Source: Xanthomonas euvesicatoria pv. euvesicatoria (lineage in GTDB: Bacteria > Pseudomonadota > Gammaproteobacteria > Xanthomonadales > Xanthomonadaceae). From it: a stretch of 64,000 nucleotides of DNA. The translations under genes were made by a program, and so were the position numbers. Positions 27,778-39,112 of the stretch are shown piece by piece. The DNA lies in contig NZ_JAJIUJ010000038.1 in the NCBI RefSeq assembly GCF_020880415.1, positions 62,001-126,000 of the forward strand, read 5' to 3'. Below the pieces are notes generated by a model. The model was not told where the DNA came from. It saw only the letters and a program-made list of their open reading frames with translations, and made no database searches. The first letter of the stretch is position 1; every line of letters begins with the position of its first letter.

Positions 27778-28020
27778 CGCCGATCTCCTGAAAGTGAGGC
27801 CGGCACGATAGCAGTCCGGTTCGGTCACCATGTGCAGGCCCTCGCCGGCCGCCCGTCCGCGTGCGGGGGGCGACGCGTCCCGCCCCGGGCGTCTTGGCCT
27901 CGTCATCATTGGCCTTGATCGTGCTGCATCGGCATGTGGTGATGCCGATGCAGCTTCGCCGATGAGGTCCGATGACGTGGCCCGCTTCGCAAGCCCTGCA
28001 CCGCGTGCGGTTCGGTCTGC

Positions 28021-29550
<1,530 letters not shown>

Positions 29551-29585
29551 TTATGGTAGAGCTCCCCGCGCTGTTCCGGCCTGCC

Positions 29586-30536
29586 ATGCGCCCGATCTTC
29601 GCTCGTCTCGCCTTCGCGATCTTGCCCGCCGCGCTGCCCGCCACCGCGCAGGATGCCGATTTCGCCGCGCAGGCGGCGGCGCTGTATCGCACCCCGCCAG
29701 CGATCGCCAGCTGCCGGGCCGGCGAGTTGCAGCCGGCGCAGCGACAACGCGTGCTGGCGCTGATCAACGATATCCGTCGGCTGCACGGTCTCGACGCGGT
29801 CGACGACGACCCGGCGGCCGAGCCCGAGGCCACCCAGGCGGCATTGGTGATTGCCGCCAACGGCCGCCTCAGCCATACGCCGACGCCGGACTGGCGCTGC
29901 TATTCCGACAGCGCGGCCAAGGGCGCGCGCCGCAGCCTGATCTATGGCGGGGTCAGCTCGCCGCTGCTGCGTTTTTCCAGCGCCGATGAGATCGTGATCG
30001 AGTGGCTGACCGACGCCAACAACGTCAGCGCCGGTGGACTGGGGCACCGGCGCTGGCTGCTGGATCCGTTTCTGCAACGCGTCGCCTTCGGCATGGTGGC
30101 CGGCCGCAATGGCGCTGCGTTCAGTAGCGGTGCCGCGCTGCGCTTGGTTCCGACGGTCGGCGTCGCCGCGCGAACGCGCGAGGATTTCGTCGCCTGGCCG
30201 ATCGGCGAGTACCCGGGCCGGTACTACGCCGACGACGCGTTGTTGTCGTTCACCGCCTTGCCGGACCGCAAGCGCAAGTTCGCCAATCGCGATGTCGACT
30301 ACGCCGATGCGCAGGTGGAGATCCGTGAGCGCGATGGACGCCAGCTGCAGGTGCGCAACCTGAGCGAGGACCACGAAGGTTTCGGGGTGCCCAACAGCCT
30401 GCAATTCCGGGTGCCGCGCTTGCAGCCGGGTGTGATCTACGACGTGACCATCCGCGGGGTGCGGTTCGGTGGACAGTCGCGCGATTACCGTTATTGGTTT
30501 CGCATCGGCCAATCGCCTCGCGCGTCCACCGAATGA
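29586..30536 (+). CDS. Secreted CAP-domain (SCP-like) protein
   Basis: 316 residues with a signal peptide MRPIFARLAFAILPAALPAT cleaved near AQ-DA. The CAP domain runs to about residue 175: LALINDIRRLHGLDAV, NGRLSHTPTPDWRCYSD, EIVIEWLTDANNVSAGGLGH and RRWLLDPFLQRVAFGMVAG. The C-terminal ~130 residues look like a beta-sandwich (ALPDRKRKFANRDVDYADAQ, GVIYDVTIRGVRFGGQSRDY). CAP proteins bind lipids or act in the envelope; the exact job is unknown. Start 29586 gives the best signal peptide; ATG 29553 is possible. Convergent with the CorC-like gene, 10 bp between stops. Confidence 0.82.
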   Translation: MRPIFARLAFAILPAALPATAQDADFAAQAAALYRTPPAIASCRAGELQPAQRQRVLALINDIRRLHGLDAVDDDPAAEPEATQAALVIAANGRLSHTPTPDWRCYSDSAAKGARRSLIYGGVSSPLLRFSSADEIVIEWLTDANNVSAGGLGHRRWLLDPFLQRVAFGMVAGRNGAAFSSGAALRLVPTVGVAARTREDFVAWPIGEYPGRYYADDALLSFTALPDRKRKFANRDVDYADAQVEIRERDGRQLQVRNLSEDHEGFGVPNSLQFRVPRLQPGVIYDVTIRGVRFGGQSRDYRYWFRIGQSPRASTE

Positions 30537-30546
30537 ATCGACGACA

Positions 30547-31869
30547 TCAGCTGGCCGCATCGACGGCTTCGCCCACCGGGCGCACCGTGACCGCCTGGAT
30601 GCGGTGGCCCGCCATGCGCCGTACGGTCAGCAAGTGGCCATCCAGTTCCAGCGTTTCGCCTTCCTCGGGCAGGCGCTGCAGCTGATACAGGATCAGCCCG
30701 CCGACCGAATTGACGTGGTCCGGCGCGCTCAGATCCTGACCGAGCAGGCGTTCCAGGCGGAAGATCGAGGTGCTGCCAGCGACCAGCAGCGAGCCGTCCT
30801 GGCCACGGATCGGGGCATCGCGCACCACATGGCGGTGCTCGTCCTCGATGTCGCCGACCACCACTTCCAGCAGGTCTTCCAGGGTGAAAAAGCCCAGGAT
30901 GCGGCCTTCTTCTTCCACGCACAGCGCCAGATGGGTGGTGCCGGCGCGGAATTGCTCCAGCGCGTTGGGAATCGGCGTTTCCAGGGTCAGCACGGTGGGA
31001 GGGCGCAGCAGCGGGCGCAGATCGTCCAGGTTCTGGCCGCGTGCCATCGCCACCAGCAGATCCTTGGTGTGCAGGATGCCCAGCACTTTCTCGCCATCGG
31101 CGTCGAACCAGGGGTAGCGGCTGTAGCGCGACTCACTGAATTCGGCCAGCACCGCTTCCAGGGTCATGCCTTCGCGCAGGCTGCGCAGGTGCTCGCGCGG
31201 ACGCATCAGGTCGCCGGCGACCAGATCCGGCAATTCCAACGCGTGGCTCATCAAGGCCAGCCCCTGGTCGGGCGCTGCGGCGTTCGGGTCCTGGCGGCCG
31301 ACGATCAGCATCAATTCCTCGCGTGAATAACGATGCGAATGGTGCTCCACTTCGCCCCAGCCGAGCAGGCGCAGAAAGCGGTTGGCGCTGGTATTGAGTA
31401 CCCAGATGGCCGGGTACATCAGCCAGTAGAAAACGTACAGCGGCGCGGCGGTCCACAACGACATGCGTTCCGGGCGGCGGATCGCCATGGTCTTGGGCGC
31501 CAGTTCGCCCAGCACGATGTGCAGGAACGAAATCAGGCTGAAGGCGATTGCCAGCGCGGTGAATTGTGCCGCTTCCGGCGACAGGCCCAGCGTATCGAAC
31601 AGCGGTTGCAGCAGATGTGCGAACGCCGGCTCGCCGACCCAGCCCAATCCGAGCGAGGCCAGGGTGATCCCGAGCTGGCAGGCCGACAGATACGCATCCA
31701 GATGGGCGTGCACCCCGAGCAGCAAGCGCCCACGCCAGCCGTTGGTTTGCGCCAGGCCCACCGCTTGCGTGTGCCGCAGCTTGACCAGCGCGAATTCGGC
31801 GGCGACAAAGAACCCATTCAACAGCACCAGCAACAGCGCGACCAACAGGAGCAAGACGTTACCTAACAT
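30547..31869 (-). CDS. CNNM/CorC-type membrane protein (HlyC/CorC family)
   Basis: 440 residues from ATG 31869, which has GGAGG 5 nt upstream; ATG 31881 is less likely. An N-terminal CNNM (DUF21) membrane domain (about 1-185; VLLNGFFVAAEFALVKLRHT, LHIVLGELAPKTMAIRRPER) is followed by a CBS pair (about 205-330; LVAGDLMRPREHLRSLREGM, VEEEGRILGFFTLEDLLEVV) and a CorC_HlyC domain at the C-terminus. Family members are linked to Mg2+/Co2+ efflux and possibly adhesion; annotated names such as hemolysin are historical. Monocistronic by context. Confidence 0.9.
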   Translation of the reverse strand: MLGNVLLLLVALLLVLLNGFFVAAEFALVKLRHTQAVGLAQTNGWRGRLLLGVHAHLDAYLSACQLGITLASLGLGWVGEPAFAHLLQPLFDTLGLSPEAAQFTALAIAFSLISFLHIVLGELAPKTMAIRRPERMSLWTAAPLYVFYWLMYPAIWVLNTSANRFLRLLGWGEVEHHSHRYSREELMLIVGRQDPNAAAPDQGLALMSHALELPDLVAGDLMRPREHLRSLREGMTLEAVLAEFSESRYSRYPWFDADGEKVLGILHTKDLLVAMARGQNLDDLRPLLRPPTVLTLETPIPNALEQFRAGTTHLALCVEEEGRILGFFTLEDLLEVVVGDIEDEHRHVVRDAPIRGQDGSLLVAGSTSIFRLERLLGQDLSAPDHVNSVGGLILYQLQRLPEEGETLELDGHLLTVRRMAGHRIQAVTVRPVGEAVDAAS

Positions 31870-32152
31870 GTCCGCCTCCATGCGCTGCAGGAGCGGTACA
31901 TCTGCGTGCTAGCGCATGTGCGGTGGAGGTGCGGGGTATCCCGGCAACAGATGTGGCGTTTGCGTTTCTACAGTCAGGCTCGTCGCCCATGGCGGCTTGG
32001 CATCTCGTCATGATCAGCAGGCAGTCTAGCCGACAGCGTACGACGACATCGTCGCAACGCGGCGAGCGAGTATCGTAGACGGCCTCGCCAGCGTGGGTAC
32101 GCCCGCCGCCAGCCATCGATCACCACAAATCAGCAATGTGCGGAGAGTGCAG

Positions 32153-33556
<1,404 letters not shown>

Positions 33557-33574
33557 TCACCGCAGTGCATATGG

Positions 33575-33638
33575 AGGAGCGCACCTGTGCGCGATGAGGC
33601 GTGATCGGTAACTGCTCATCGCGCGCAAGCGCGTTCCT
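33575..33638. repeat. AGGAGCGCACC-type palindromic repeat at a convergent junction
   Basis: Arms 33575-33598 and 33615-33638 pair at 22 of 24 positions if two G-U wobbles are allowed, around a 16-nt loop. It lies between the stops of fumC and the 140-aa lipoprotein gene. The same family occurs at 48490-48554. No T-run. Confidence 0.75.
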
Positions 33639-33685
33639 GCGGGTCTGTTGCTGCTTCTGGCCGCTTGGCTGACGTGCGCTGGGCG

Positions 33686-34108
33686 TCAATGCCGCTCGGC
33701 TTGCACGTTACTAAAACTCTCGCGATACGGCTGCAGCGACGGAATTTCATCCAGCAATTCCCCACTGAGCGTCTGGATCTGCGGCGTGGCGGTCAGCTTG
33801 ATCGACTTGTATTCCGGATCCGGGCCGGCCTCGTTCACCGCCTGCTGACGCAACATCTGCAGGTGGCCGAACAGCAACTGCAGCTTGGCGCGTGAGGCTT
33901 CTTTCTGAGGCAGCGCGATGTCGTCGATCTTGAGCGTGCCTTCGGGGGTGATTTCGGCATTGGCAGCCGGCGGGCGGCGGATCATCACCGACTGCGTGGT
34001 GACCGCAACGCGCGGCTTGCCGCGTTCGGCGCGGCGAGACGACTGGTCGCCGCAGGCAGCAAGCGTGCACAGCAGAAGCGCCATGCAGAGCATCACGAAC
34101 TTGTTCAT
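33686..34108 (-). CDS. Putative lipoprotein of unknown function (140 aa)
   Basis: Starts MNKFVMLCMALLLCTLAACG with lipobox LAAC, so it is predicted to be lipid-anchored. A short Arg/Lys-rich linker is followed by a basic region (RVAVTTQSVMIRRPPAANAE), a DUF2884-like pattern (ITPEGTLKIDDIALPQKEAS) and a helical segment (AKLQLLFGHLQMLRQQAV). The ITPEGTLKID unit resembles GVDGALSIDGKPV in the neighbouring 176-aa lipoprotein, so the two may share an ancestor. It is 366 bp downstream of that gene and may be separately transcribed. Extension to 34192 is rejected. Confidence 0.75.
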   Translation of the reverse strand: MNKFVMLCMALLLCTLAACGDQSSRRAERGKPRVAVTTQSVMIRRPPAANAEITPEGTLKIDDIALPQKEASRAKLQLLFGHLQMLRQQAVNEAGPDPEYKSIKLTATPQIQTLSGELLDEIPSLQPYRESFSNVQAERH

Positions 34109-34474
34109 GGGGTCGATGGAGTGAGGGAAGCGCATTAGTGTAATCCCGCTCCGGTCTGCGGATCGGCAAAGCGGCCGTCCGGTGCCTGCCAAAATGTCGC
34201 AGGGCGTCGATGCGTTTGGTTACCGTGCACGCATCGCCGGTTCGAAGCGCGTTCCGGCCCGCCGATCAGCGATGGCACGCGCTATGCGAACAGCTGCGCA
34301 GGCGGTGCGATACGCAGTTGCTGAGCGTTGCGGATGGAAGCGCTGCCACCTGCCTGCGAACGGTCGTCAACCAGGCGTGTGGCGCACCGGCGTCGCAGTG
34401 GACGATCGGCACATGCCGCGCCGCGCACCGACGACGCCCGCCCAGCGGTGCGCGTCGTCGGTCTGTCGGGCCAT
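34109..34474. other. Intergenic region between two lipoprotein genes
   Basis: 366 bp with only unsupported short frames on both strands. No clear terminator or repeat seen; likely holds the promoter of the 140-aa lipoprotein gene at its left end. Confidence 0.45.
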
Positions 34475-35005
34475 CTACTTGCGGCAATCGTCGATGTCGT
34501 GCTGCGTCAGGGTCGAGTACGGCGCAAAGGCCGGCACCAGGTGCGCGGCTGCATCCTGTGCGGTGCGCAGCGTGGCCAGCTGATCGCAGATCTGCAGGGC
34601 CTTGTGCTTGAAGGTGTCTGCCTCGGCCTCGATCTTGTCGCCGATCCGATCTGAGTTGCCGCTGAGCACGCCCTTGATCGCTTCGCCTGCCGCATGTGCG
34701 CCGAACGCCGCGCCCTGGGTGCCGATGTCGATGCCCTTCTTGGCCACGCCTTGCACCTGCGCGTAGTAACTGCGCATCGCCTGGCGTTGCGCATCATTCA
34801 AGTCCACCGGCTTGCCGTCGATGCTGAGCGCGCCATCGACACCGATGGTGGCGGCCGGCAAGCCGTCGCGCTTGAGCGTCAGGCTCTTGCCGGTAAAGGT
34901 CACGCCGGCACCATTGGCCTGGCCGGAGACGTTGACGGTGGGTTCGGACTTGCCGCAACCCGCCAGCAATACGCTCATCACTACCGCCGAAACAAGCAAT
35001 TTCAT
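34475..35005 (-). CDS. YggN/DUF2884-like lipoprotein
   Basis: 176 residues from ATG 35005 with a GGGGGA ribosome site. Signal peptide MKLLVSAVVMSVLLAGCGKS with lipobox LAGC. Mature part: short beta segments (VTFTGKSLTLKRDGLPAATI, GVDGALSIDGKPVDL) then a helical half (QRQAMRSYYAQVQGVAKKGI, EAEADTFKHKALQICDQLAT). The pattern resembles the YggN (DUF2884) family of periplasmic proteins, function unknown. It is 34 bp downstream of the beta-repeat gene, so likely the last member of the GntR-controlled operon. Confidence 0.78.
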   Translation of the reverse strand: MKLLVSAVVMSVLLAGCGKSEPTVNVSGQANGAGVTFTGKSLTLKRDGLPAATIGVDGALSIDGKPVDLNDAQRQAMRSYYAQVQGVAKKGIDIGTQGAAFGAHAAGEAIKGVLSGNSDRIGDKIEAEADTFKHKALQICDQLATLRTAQDAAAHLVPAFAPYSTLTQHDIDDCRK

Positions 35006-35039
35006 CAGCAATTCCCCCACATCCTGAAAGAAGTCGTCG

Positions 35040-35858
35040 TCATTTGTCTGTCGGTACCCGGGTGCTGCCGGAGACCTCGCTCACATCGATATCGCCGCTG
35101 CCCTTGTGCGCCACGCTCAGATCGCCACGCACCTTGCGGACATTCAACGCGCCGGAAGCGACCGACTCCACGTTGACATTGCCTTGCACATCGCGGATAT
35201 CGACATCGCCCGAGCCGATCGTGCCGATCTTGATGTTGCCTGCGACGCCGTGCAGCTTGATCTCGCCGGACTGCACTTTCGCCACCTCTGCCGCACCGTG
35301 CACCTCACGCGCCTTGAGGTCGCCCGAGCCCACTGCCAGCACGCGCAGCGCGCCCAGATCTTCCAGCTCGACATCGCCGGAACCCACCTTGGCGGTCACG
35401 CGGCCCTTGGTGTGACGAATGGTCATGTCGCCCGAACCCACGTCGGCGCTCACTGCGGCGGCCCCGTTGATCTGCGCATCGCCGGAACCCACGTCAAATT
35501 GCACCAGCATCGTGTTGGGCACGCTGCCGCGCAGGTCCAGGTAGGAATAGCTGTTGCCGAAGGAAAACCGGCGGTCATCGTTCAAGCTCACCACCAGCTT
35601 GTCGCCGATGCGCTTCTGGGTCACGGTCAGGCTCTTGAGCAATTCGACCCTGGCAGCACAGGCGCGCCCGCCCAGTTTCCCGCCGCCGCCGGGCGAGGCG
35701 TCCAGATGCAGGTCGTTGGAAGCGACCTCGAACAGGACCGACTTCACGCCGGTCAGTTGCAGGTCCAGGCTACGTGGTTCGGAGAACTTGCACTGCTCCT
35801 CTGCCGCTGCAACACCGGGCAATGCGAGCAGGATGGCCAGGCTCAGGGTCAGGCGCAT
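35040..35858 (-). CDS. Exported DUF4097/GIN-type beta-repeat protein
   Basis: 272 residues: signal peptide MRLTLSLAILLALPGVAAAE, then a beta-helix-like domain with at least six repeats about 18-20 residues apart built on VGSGD or variants (DVGSGDAQING, DVGSGDMTIRH, KVGSGDVELED, AVGSGDLKARE, KVQSGEIKLHG, TIGSGDVDIRD, HKGSGDIDVSE). This is typical of DUF4097/DUF2807 adhesin-head proteins. It probably sits in the periplasm or on the surface. It follows the ABC permease gene by 10 bp, within the YtrA-type operon. Confidence 0.85.
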   Translation of the reverse strand: MRLTLSLAILLALPGVAAAEEQCKFSEPRSLDLQLTGVKSVLFEVASNDLHLDASPGGGGKLGGRACAARVELLKSLTVTQKRIGDKLVVSLNDDRRFSFGNSYSYLDLRGSVPNTMLVQFDVGSGDAQINGAAAVSADVGSGDMTIRHTKGRVTAKVGSGDVELEDLGALRVLAVGSGDLKAREVHGAAEVAKVQSGEIKLHGVAGNIKIGTIGSGDVDIRDVQGNVNVESVASGALNVRKVRGDLSVAHKGSGDIDVSEVSGSTRVPTDK

Positions 35859-35868
35859 GGGAGGTCCC

Positions 35869-36855
35869 TCAGGCTTCGGAGCGCCGACGGCGCAGGTAGA
35901 TGGAAGCGGCGATCAAGGCGATACCGACGGCTGCGCCAATCCAGATATCCGCGCTGCCATAGACGCGCGTGCTGTCGGTGTGCTGCAGGGCCCATTGCAC
36001 CAGGTCGCTGGGGCTTTGCAGGGTGCTGCTGTCCAGGTTCCCGCTGACGGCAAGTGGCGACCAGGTGCCGGGCAGGGCGCTGAGCAGGCCACGGTAGCCG
36101 ACGATGTACCAGATCCAGCCGATCGGCAGCGACACGCCCGGCATCGCCGAGAGAATGCTCAGCATCACGCAGGCCAGCAGCGGAAACAGCACCGCCCACA
36201 GGAACGGCTTGCTGTTGGCCCAGGCCGAGCAGAACATCAGCCAGCCCACGGTCGGCAGCGCCCATAGCAGGCTCATCGGCACGGTCTTGAGCAACAGCCA
36301 CAGCAGCGAGAACGGGTGCGAATGGGTCGCCAGCGCCCAGGGGCTGGGCACGCCGGCAATCAGGGCGCCAACGATGGCGATCAGCCACAGCGCCATGCCG
36401 ACCGCCGCACCGATCGCGATGGAGATCAGCGGCGCCAGCAGCAACGCCCAGGCAGCCTTGGACAACACGGTCTGCACGTCCGACACCGGCAACGATTTCC
36501 AGAACAGCACGCTGCGGTCGCGGCGATCGTCGTACAGGCTGCCGAGTGCGTAGAAAAACACCACGAATGCCAGCACCACCGAGGCGATGCCGATGCCGCC
36601 CAGCAGCAGGCCGTCGCCGACCTGGCCCAGCGTGCGCGTGTATTCGGCCAGATCGTCCATGGTGATGCTGTCGCCGACCATGTTGCGGCGGGCGCTGATC
36701 GCACCGATCACCGCGCCCAGCAGCGCGAAGAACACCGCGATGCCGCCGGTGATGAACTGCGCCCACACGAAGCCGCCACGGTGCTCCCAATATTCGCGTT
36801 TGAGCAGCCAGGCGAAGGTGCGTGCGGGTGATGCTTGGTTGGTCACTGCATTCAT
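35869..36855 (-). CDS. ABC-2 type transporter permease
   Basis: 328 residues from ATG 36855 (MNAVTNQASPARTFAWLLKR). Six predicted membrane segments, for instance about residues 35-56, 85-110, 140-165, 170-190, 205-225 and a C-terminal segment near 300. The long periplasmic loop precedes the last segment (TWSPLAVSGNLDSSTLQS). It pairs with the ATPase, whose stop overlaps this start by ATGA (36852-36855). YtrA-linked permeases of this kind respond to cell-wall stress in other bacteria; here the substrate is unknown. The open frame continues far upstream but antisense to no gene and without similarity. Confidence 0.88.
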   Translation of the reverse strand: MNAVTNQASPARTFAWLLKREYWEHRGGFVWAQFITGGIAVFFALLGAVIGAISARRNMVGDSITMDDLAEYTRTLGQVGDGLLLGGIGIASVVLAFVVFFYALGSLYDDRRDRSVLFWKSLPVSDVQTVLSKAAWALLLAPLISIAIGAAVGMALWLIAIVGALIAGVPSPWALATHSHPFSLLWLLLKTVPMSLLWALPTVGWLMFCSAWANSKPFLWAVLFPLLACVMLSILSAMPGVSLPIGWIWYIVGYRGLLSALPGTWSPLAVSGNLDSSTLQSPSDLVQWALQHTDSTRVYGSADIWIGAAVGIALIAASIYLRRRRSEA

Positions 36856-37727
36856 GCGTAGGTCCCCTTCATGACCGCAACGAACAGGTCGGCTAGGCCG
36901 GGATTGCGGGTTTCGCCAAAACGGGCGAGCTGCTCTTTCGGCGCGCCATCGAACAACATCACGGTCTTGCCGAACGGCAGGCCGCGCTCGTCGATCGGCT
37001 TCAGGGAGCGCGCTGCATCCAGCTGGTCGGCACCGACCAGGACTTCGGTGTAGCGCTCGGAGATGCTTTCCATGTCGGCGGTGAGCACGATGCGGCCGTC
37101 GCGGATGAACATCACATCGGTGAGGATGTGCTCGATCTCTTCGACCTGGTGGGTGGTGACGATGATGGTCTTCTGCTCGTCGAAGTAATCCTCCAGCAGG
37201 CGCTGGTAGAACTGCTTGCGGTAGAGGATGTCCAGGCCCAGGGTTGGTTCGTCCAGCACCAGGATGCGTGCGTCGATGGCCATCACCAGCGCCAGATGCA
37301 GCTGCACGATCATGCCCTTGGACAACTCGCGCACCCGCGATTTGCGGTTGAGCTGGGTATTGGCCAGGAAGCGCTCGCACTTGGCGCGATCAAAACGCGG
37401 ATGCACGCCGGCGACGAAGTCGATCGCTTCGCCGACCCGCAGCCAGCGCGGCAGCACCGCCACGTCGGCAATGAAGCAGACCTCGTTCATCAGCGCATTG
37501 CGCTGGGTGCGCGGATCCATGCCCAATACCTGCAACTCGCCGGCGAAATCGGTCAGCCCCAGCACCGCCTTGAGCGCAGTGGTCTTGCCGGCGCCGTTGG
37601 GGCCGATCAGTCCAATAATGCGGCCGGCGGCAATGGTGAAGCTGGTGTTGTCCAGCGCGAGCCGATGCTTGTAGGCCTTGCGCAGGCCACGTGCGTCGAC
37701 CACATGGTCGGAGGAGACGGCGGTCAT
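36852..37727 (-). CDS. ABC transporter ATP-binding protein
   Basis: 291 residues from ATG 37727 (MTAVSSDHVVDARGLRKAYK). Walker A GPNGAGKTTALKAVLGL, Q-loop VCFIADVAVL, signature ELSKGMIVQLHLALVMAID, Walker B ARILVLDEPTLGLD and H-loop IIVTTHQVEEIEHI are all intact. The C-terminal ~80 residues form an accessory domain as in YtrB/bacitracin-type exporters. Flanked by ATGA overlaps on both sides (regulator 37724-37727; permease 36852-36855), so the three are tightly coupled. Confidence 0.93.
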   Translation of the reverse strand: MTAVSSDHVVDARGLRKAYKHRLALDNTSFTIAAGRIIGLIGPNGAGKTTALKAVLGLTDFAGELQVLGMDPRTQRNALMNEVCFIADVAVLPRWLRVGEAIDFVAGVHPRFDRAKCERFLANTQLNRKSRVRELSKGMIVQLHLALVMAIDARILVLDEPTLGLDILYRKQFYQRLLEDYFDEQKTIIVTTHQVEEIEHILTDVMFIRDGRIVLTADMESISERYTEVLVGADQLDAARSLKPIDERGLPFGKTVMLFDGAPKEQLARFGETRNPGLADLFVAVMKGTYA

Positions 37728-38086
37728 GGTGTTTTTCCCTGTGGCAACAGATCGTCGATGGACAGTCCCAGGCGCTGGATCCTTTCCAGCACGGCGGGCC
37801 ATTCTTCATTCAAGAAACGCTCGCGTTCGCTGCCACGCAGCTTCTGTGCGGCCTCCGGGGTCATGAACATGCCCAGGCCGCGGCGTTTCTCCACCAGGTT
37901 CTCGTCGGCCAGTTCCTGGTAGGCGCGCGAGACGGTGATGGGGTTGAGTTGGTAATCGGCCGCCACCTGGCGCACCGAGGGCAGGGCATCGCCGGGCTTG
38001 AGAATTCCATCGAGCATCATGGCAATCACCCGTTCCTTGAGTTGGCGGTAGATGGGAGCGCCGTCGCTCCACTGAATGTCGTTCAT
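37724..38086 (-). CDS. GntR-family regulator, YtrA subfamily
   Basis: 120 residues from ATG 38086. The winged HTH (MNDIQWSDGAPIYRQLKERV, GDALPSVRQVAADYQLNPIT, VSRAYQELADENLVEKRRGL) is followed by only ~45 residues, the short helical dimerisation tail that defines the YtrA subfamily. It overlaps the ATPase gene (ATGA 37724-37727) and starts 2 bp after the stop of the 82-aa gene. X. campestris has a YtrA-type regulator named HpaR1 linked to pathogenicity; this may be its orthologue, but that needs a sequence comparison. A 22-bp palindrome at 38362-38383 is the likely autoregulatory operator. Confidence 0.92.
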   Translation of the reverse strand: MNDIQWSDGAPIYRQLKERVIAMMLDGILKPGDALPSVRQVAADYQLNPITVSRAYQELADENLVEKRRGLGMFMTPEAAQKLRGSERERFLNEEWPAVLERIQRLGLSIDDLLPQGKTP

Positions 38087-38088
38087 GA

Positions 38089-38337
38089 TCAGCTCCGTGG
38101 GCGCAGGGCCTGCGCGAAGGAGAAATAGGGCATCGACAGCGAGGCGCGCACATGCCGGCCAGGCCGGGAACGCGCTTCGGGGGGAGTTGTCGCGTTTTCC
38201 GTAACCGCCTCCGACACGCCATAATCGGCGTCGGACTCCGTCACCTGACTGGAAGCGGCTCCCAGGCAACCAATGGCAAACAGGGTGCTGCCGAACAGCA
38301 ACAGCGGAACTGGTCGCGTCAAGCGTGTGCTGTTCAT
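38089..38337 (-). CDS. Small exported protein preceding the YtrA-type regulator (82 aa)
   Basis: Starts MNSTRLTRPVPLLLFGSTLF, a hydrophobic N-terminal segment followed by AIGC that is a weak lipobox. The rest is polar and ends in SLSMPYFSFAQALRPRS. ATG 38337 has GGGGAA upstream. Its stop lies 2 bp before the gntR start, whose ribosome site GGAG lies inside this gene, which implies translational coupling. Function unknown. I regard it as real because of position, start site and signal-like segment, not by homology. Confidence 0.65.
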   Translation of the reverse strand: MNSTRLTRPVPLLLFGSTLFAIGCLGAASSQVTESDADYGVSEAVTENATTPPEARSRPGRHVRASLSMPYFSFAQALRPRS

Positions 38338-38361
38338 GCTTTCCCCTGCGTTGGGTGACTG

Positions 38362-38383
38362 GTGTTGTATTCAACTATAACAC
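38362..38383. promoter_or_regulatory. Operator-like palindrome ahead of the GntR/YtrA operon
   Basis: Half-sites GTGTTGTATTC (38362-38372) and its partner CTATAACAC at the right end match at 8 of 11 positions. The GTGTT..TA....TA..AACAC arrangement is what YtrA-type regulators bind. It lies 25 bp upstream of the 82-aa gene start, between it and the divergent glutathione peroxidase gene (start 38470), so could control both. Confidence 0.6.
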
Positions 38384-38469
38384 CGGCACGCAGGCAGTCA
38401 ACTGTTTGTCATCCCCAACTGATGGCACCCCTTATCGGTGCGCCGCCTCAACTTCGAAGGGCATTGCTC

Positions 38470-39027
38470 ATGTTGCTCAATCGTCTGCTAGCTCTTGTAT
38501 TGACTGGCTTTTTTGCAACATCCGCGTTCGCTGCCGGCACTCCGGTACTGGATGTGGAATACCGGCCGCTGGCCGGCAAGACGCCAATCAACCTGAATCG
38601 TACCTACGGCGGCAAGGTCGTCATGGTGGTCAACACCGCCAGCAAGTGCGGTTTCACCCCACAGTACGAAGGGCTGGAAGCGCTCAACCAGCGCTTCGGC
38701 AGCCGCGGCTTCACCGTGCTGGGTTTTCCATCCAACGATTTCCAGGGACAGGAGCCGGGATCGGAGAAGCAGATCCAGGAATTCTGCACGCTGACCTATG
38801 GGGTGAAGTTCCCGATGTTCGAAAAGGTCCATGTGCTGGGTGCGCAGGCAACGCCGCTGTATCAGCGCCTGACCCAGGCCACTGGCGTGGCGCCGGGCTG
38901 GAACTTCCACAAGTATCTGATCAGTCGCGATGGCCGGGTGGTTGCGCAGTTCCCCAGCAAGATCAAACCCGACGATCCGAGCGTGCTGGCAGCAATCGAA
39001 CGCGAGCTCAAGGCACCGGCGCACTGA
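38470..39027 (+). CDS. Periplasmic glutathione peroxidase family protein
   Basis: 185 residues from ATG 38470 with a signal peptide MLLNRLLALVLTGFFATSAF. The family motifs follow: NTASKCGFTPQYEGLEALNQ with the peroxidatic Cys60 (no selenocysteine), LGFPSNDFQGQEPGSEKQI with the Gln/Asn of the active site, and WNFHKYLISRDGRV with the Trp. Predicted to reduce peroxides in the periplasm, probably with thioredoxin-like partners. Divergent from the YtrA-type operon. Starts further upstream would pass through the palindrome and are rejected. Confidence 0.9.
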   Translation: MLLNRLLALVLTGFFATSAFAAGTPVLDVEYRPLAGKTPINLNRTYGGKVVMVVNTASKCGFTPQYEGLEALNQRFGSRGFTVLGFPSNDFQGQEPGSEKQIQEFCTLTYGVKFPMFEKVHVLGAQATPLYQRLTQATGVAPGWNFHKYLISRDGRVVAQFPSKIKPDDPSVLAAIERELKAPAH

Positions 39028-39112
39028 GCGCTCGCATCGCCGCGCGCGCATGCGACAATGCGCATTCAGCGCCATCGGTGGCGTGTCTTTTCACTTTTGG
39101 GAAGTGCATCGA

